Assembly (NCBI RefSeq): GCF_003788635.1
Contig: NZ_AYKH01000002.1
Coordinates: 62,001-126,000 of the forward strand
Length of the DNA: 64,000 nt
Reading direction: 5' to 3'
Origin: Salinisphaera orenii subsp. orenii MK-B5
Lineage (GTDB): Bacteria; Pseudomonadota; Gammaproteobacteria; Nevskiales; Salinisphaeraceae
Part shown: in pieces, positions 63,442 to 64,000 of the stretch
Numbering within the stretch: the stretch's first letter is position 1
Layout: every line of letters begins with the position of its first letter
Notes under the pieces: generated by a model
What the model was told of the DNA's origin: nothing
Database searches by the model: none
The model's input: the letters and a program-made list of their open reading frames with translations, nothing else
Translations under genes and position numbers: made by a program

Positions 63442-64000
63442 ATGACCGATCCACGCCCCACCTCTTCGCATCACCGCATCGTGATCGCCGGCGGCGGCAC
63501 CGCCGGTCTGTCGGTGGCCGCGTCGCTGCTGCGCGAATCGCCGCAGCTGGATGTCGCGGTGATCGAGCCCAGCGACGACCACTATTACCAGCCCGGCTGG
63601 ACACTGGTCGGCGGCGGCGACATGCGCGCCGAGGACACCCACCGGCGCGAAGCCGACGTCATGCCCGACAAGGCGACCTGGATCAAGGACGCCGTCGCCG
63701 GCTTCGCGCCGGACGACAATCGCGTGGATCTGGCCTCGGGCGCCGGCGTGAGCTACGACTTCCTGGTCGTCGCGCTCGGCCTGCAGATCGACTGGGACGC
63801 CATCGACGGCCTGCCGGAAACGCTGGGCGCCAACGGCGTGACCTCCAACTACCGCTACGATCTCGCGCCCTATACCCACGAGCTCGCGCGCGGGCTCGGC
63901 AACGGCGCCAACGCGCTGTTCACGCAGCCGGCCATGCCGATCAAGTGCGCCGGCGCGCCGCAGAAAGCGCTGTATCTGACGGCCGATACCCTGCGCAGGC
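63442..64000 (+). CDS. Sulfide:quinone oxidoreductase (partial, runs off the right edge)
   Basis: The first 186 residues are present. They contain the FAD-binding motif RIVIAGGGTAGLSVAASLL, the SQR pattern DHYYQPGWTLVGGG, and a redox Cys in IKCAGAPQKALYL. The family oxidises sulfide to sulfane sulfur and reduces quinone at the inner membrane. AGGAG precedes the ATG. The absence of a heme partner here distinguishes it from the FccAB-like pair at 29.7-31.4 kb. Confidence 0.9.
   Translation, partial: MTDPRPTSSHHRIVIAGGGTAGLSVAASLLRESPQLDVAVIEPSDDHYYQPGWTLVGGGDMRAEDTHRREADVMPDKATWIKDAVAGFAPDDNRVDLASGAGVSYDFLVVALGLQIDWDAIDGLPETLGANGVTSNYRYDLAPYTHELARGLGNGANALFTQPAMPIKCAGAPQKALYLTADTLRR

Overview
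The window is high-GC, densely coded DNA without tRNA, rRNA, CRISPR or insertion sequences. Gene content (TonB receptor, porin, c-type cytochromes, Dsb and TRAP systems, sigma-54 activators) indicates a respiratory gammaproteobacterium. The acidic exported proteins suggest a marine or halotolerant lineage (Salinisphaera-like is a guess, not shown).

1-9.7 kb: the 3' end of a cyclic-peptide/siderophore exporter, a leftward fhuCDB-type ferric siderophore importer with a Fur-box-like site, a rhodanese, a stand-alone FabH-like synthase and an NtrC-type two-component pair whose regulator has altered sigma-54 motifs. 9.7-22.7 kb: PQQ biosynthesis split into pqqA-pqqE (rightward) and pqqBCD (leftward), an AcoR-type sigma-54 activator, an aldehyde dehydrogenase, a NarL-type two-component pair, a TonB-dependent receptor and a two-repeat PepSY protein. 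23-29.4 kb: a seven-gene, translationally coupled leftward operon that joins a taurine/nitrate-type ABC importer to the Ped-type ABC system of PQQ-alcohol dehydrogenase clusters. 29.7-34 kb: a flavocytochrome c pair and a four-gene ExbB/ExbD-like module. 34.3-42.8 kb: a leftward quinoprotein operon (alcohol dehydrogenase, cytochrome c-550, a cytochrome c/binding-protein fusion, SoxYZ-like carrier, zinc metallohydrolase), a SHOCT lipoprotein and a porin. 43-45 kb: an M48 protease and a glutathione-dependent formaldehyde-activating enzyme.

45.4-52.4 kb: a leftward TRAP transporter/CoA-transferase/quinone-oxidoreductase/AtuA catabolic operon. 53.3-64 kb: sulfur and thiol chemistry, comprising a TauE/SafE permease, a cytochrome c4 and TsdA pair, a DUF442 phosphatase-like protein, a QseBC/PmrAB-like pair, DsbD, TlpA-like and DsbG-like proteins, a persulfide-dioxygenase-like hydrolase and the start of a sulfide:quinone oxidoreductase.

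The centre reads as one physiological unit. The alcohol dehydrogenase carries the extra Asp (W-D-Y-D) typical of lanthanide-dependent enzymes. The TonB receptor, the lanpepsy-like PepSY protein and the Ped ABC genes could acquire the metal; the pqq genes make the cofactor; the aldehyde dehydrogenase and formaldehyde enzyme remove products. Five sigma-54 -24/-12 elements precede exactly pqqA, pqqB, the aldehyde dehydrogenase, the alcohol dehydrogenase operon and the porin, so these units probably form one regulon. A second small regulon is suggested by matching CsoR/CstR-type operators in the two divergent sulfur promoters.
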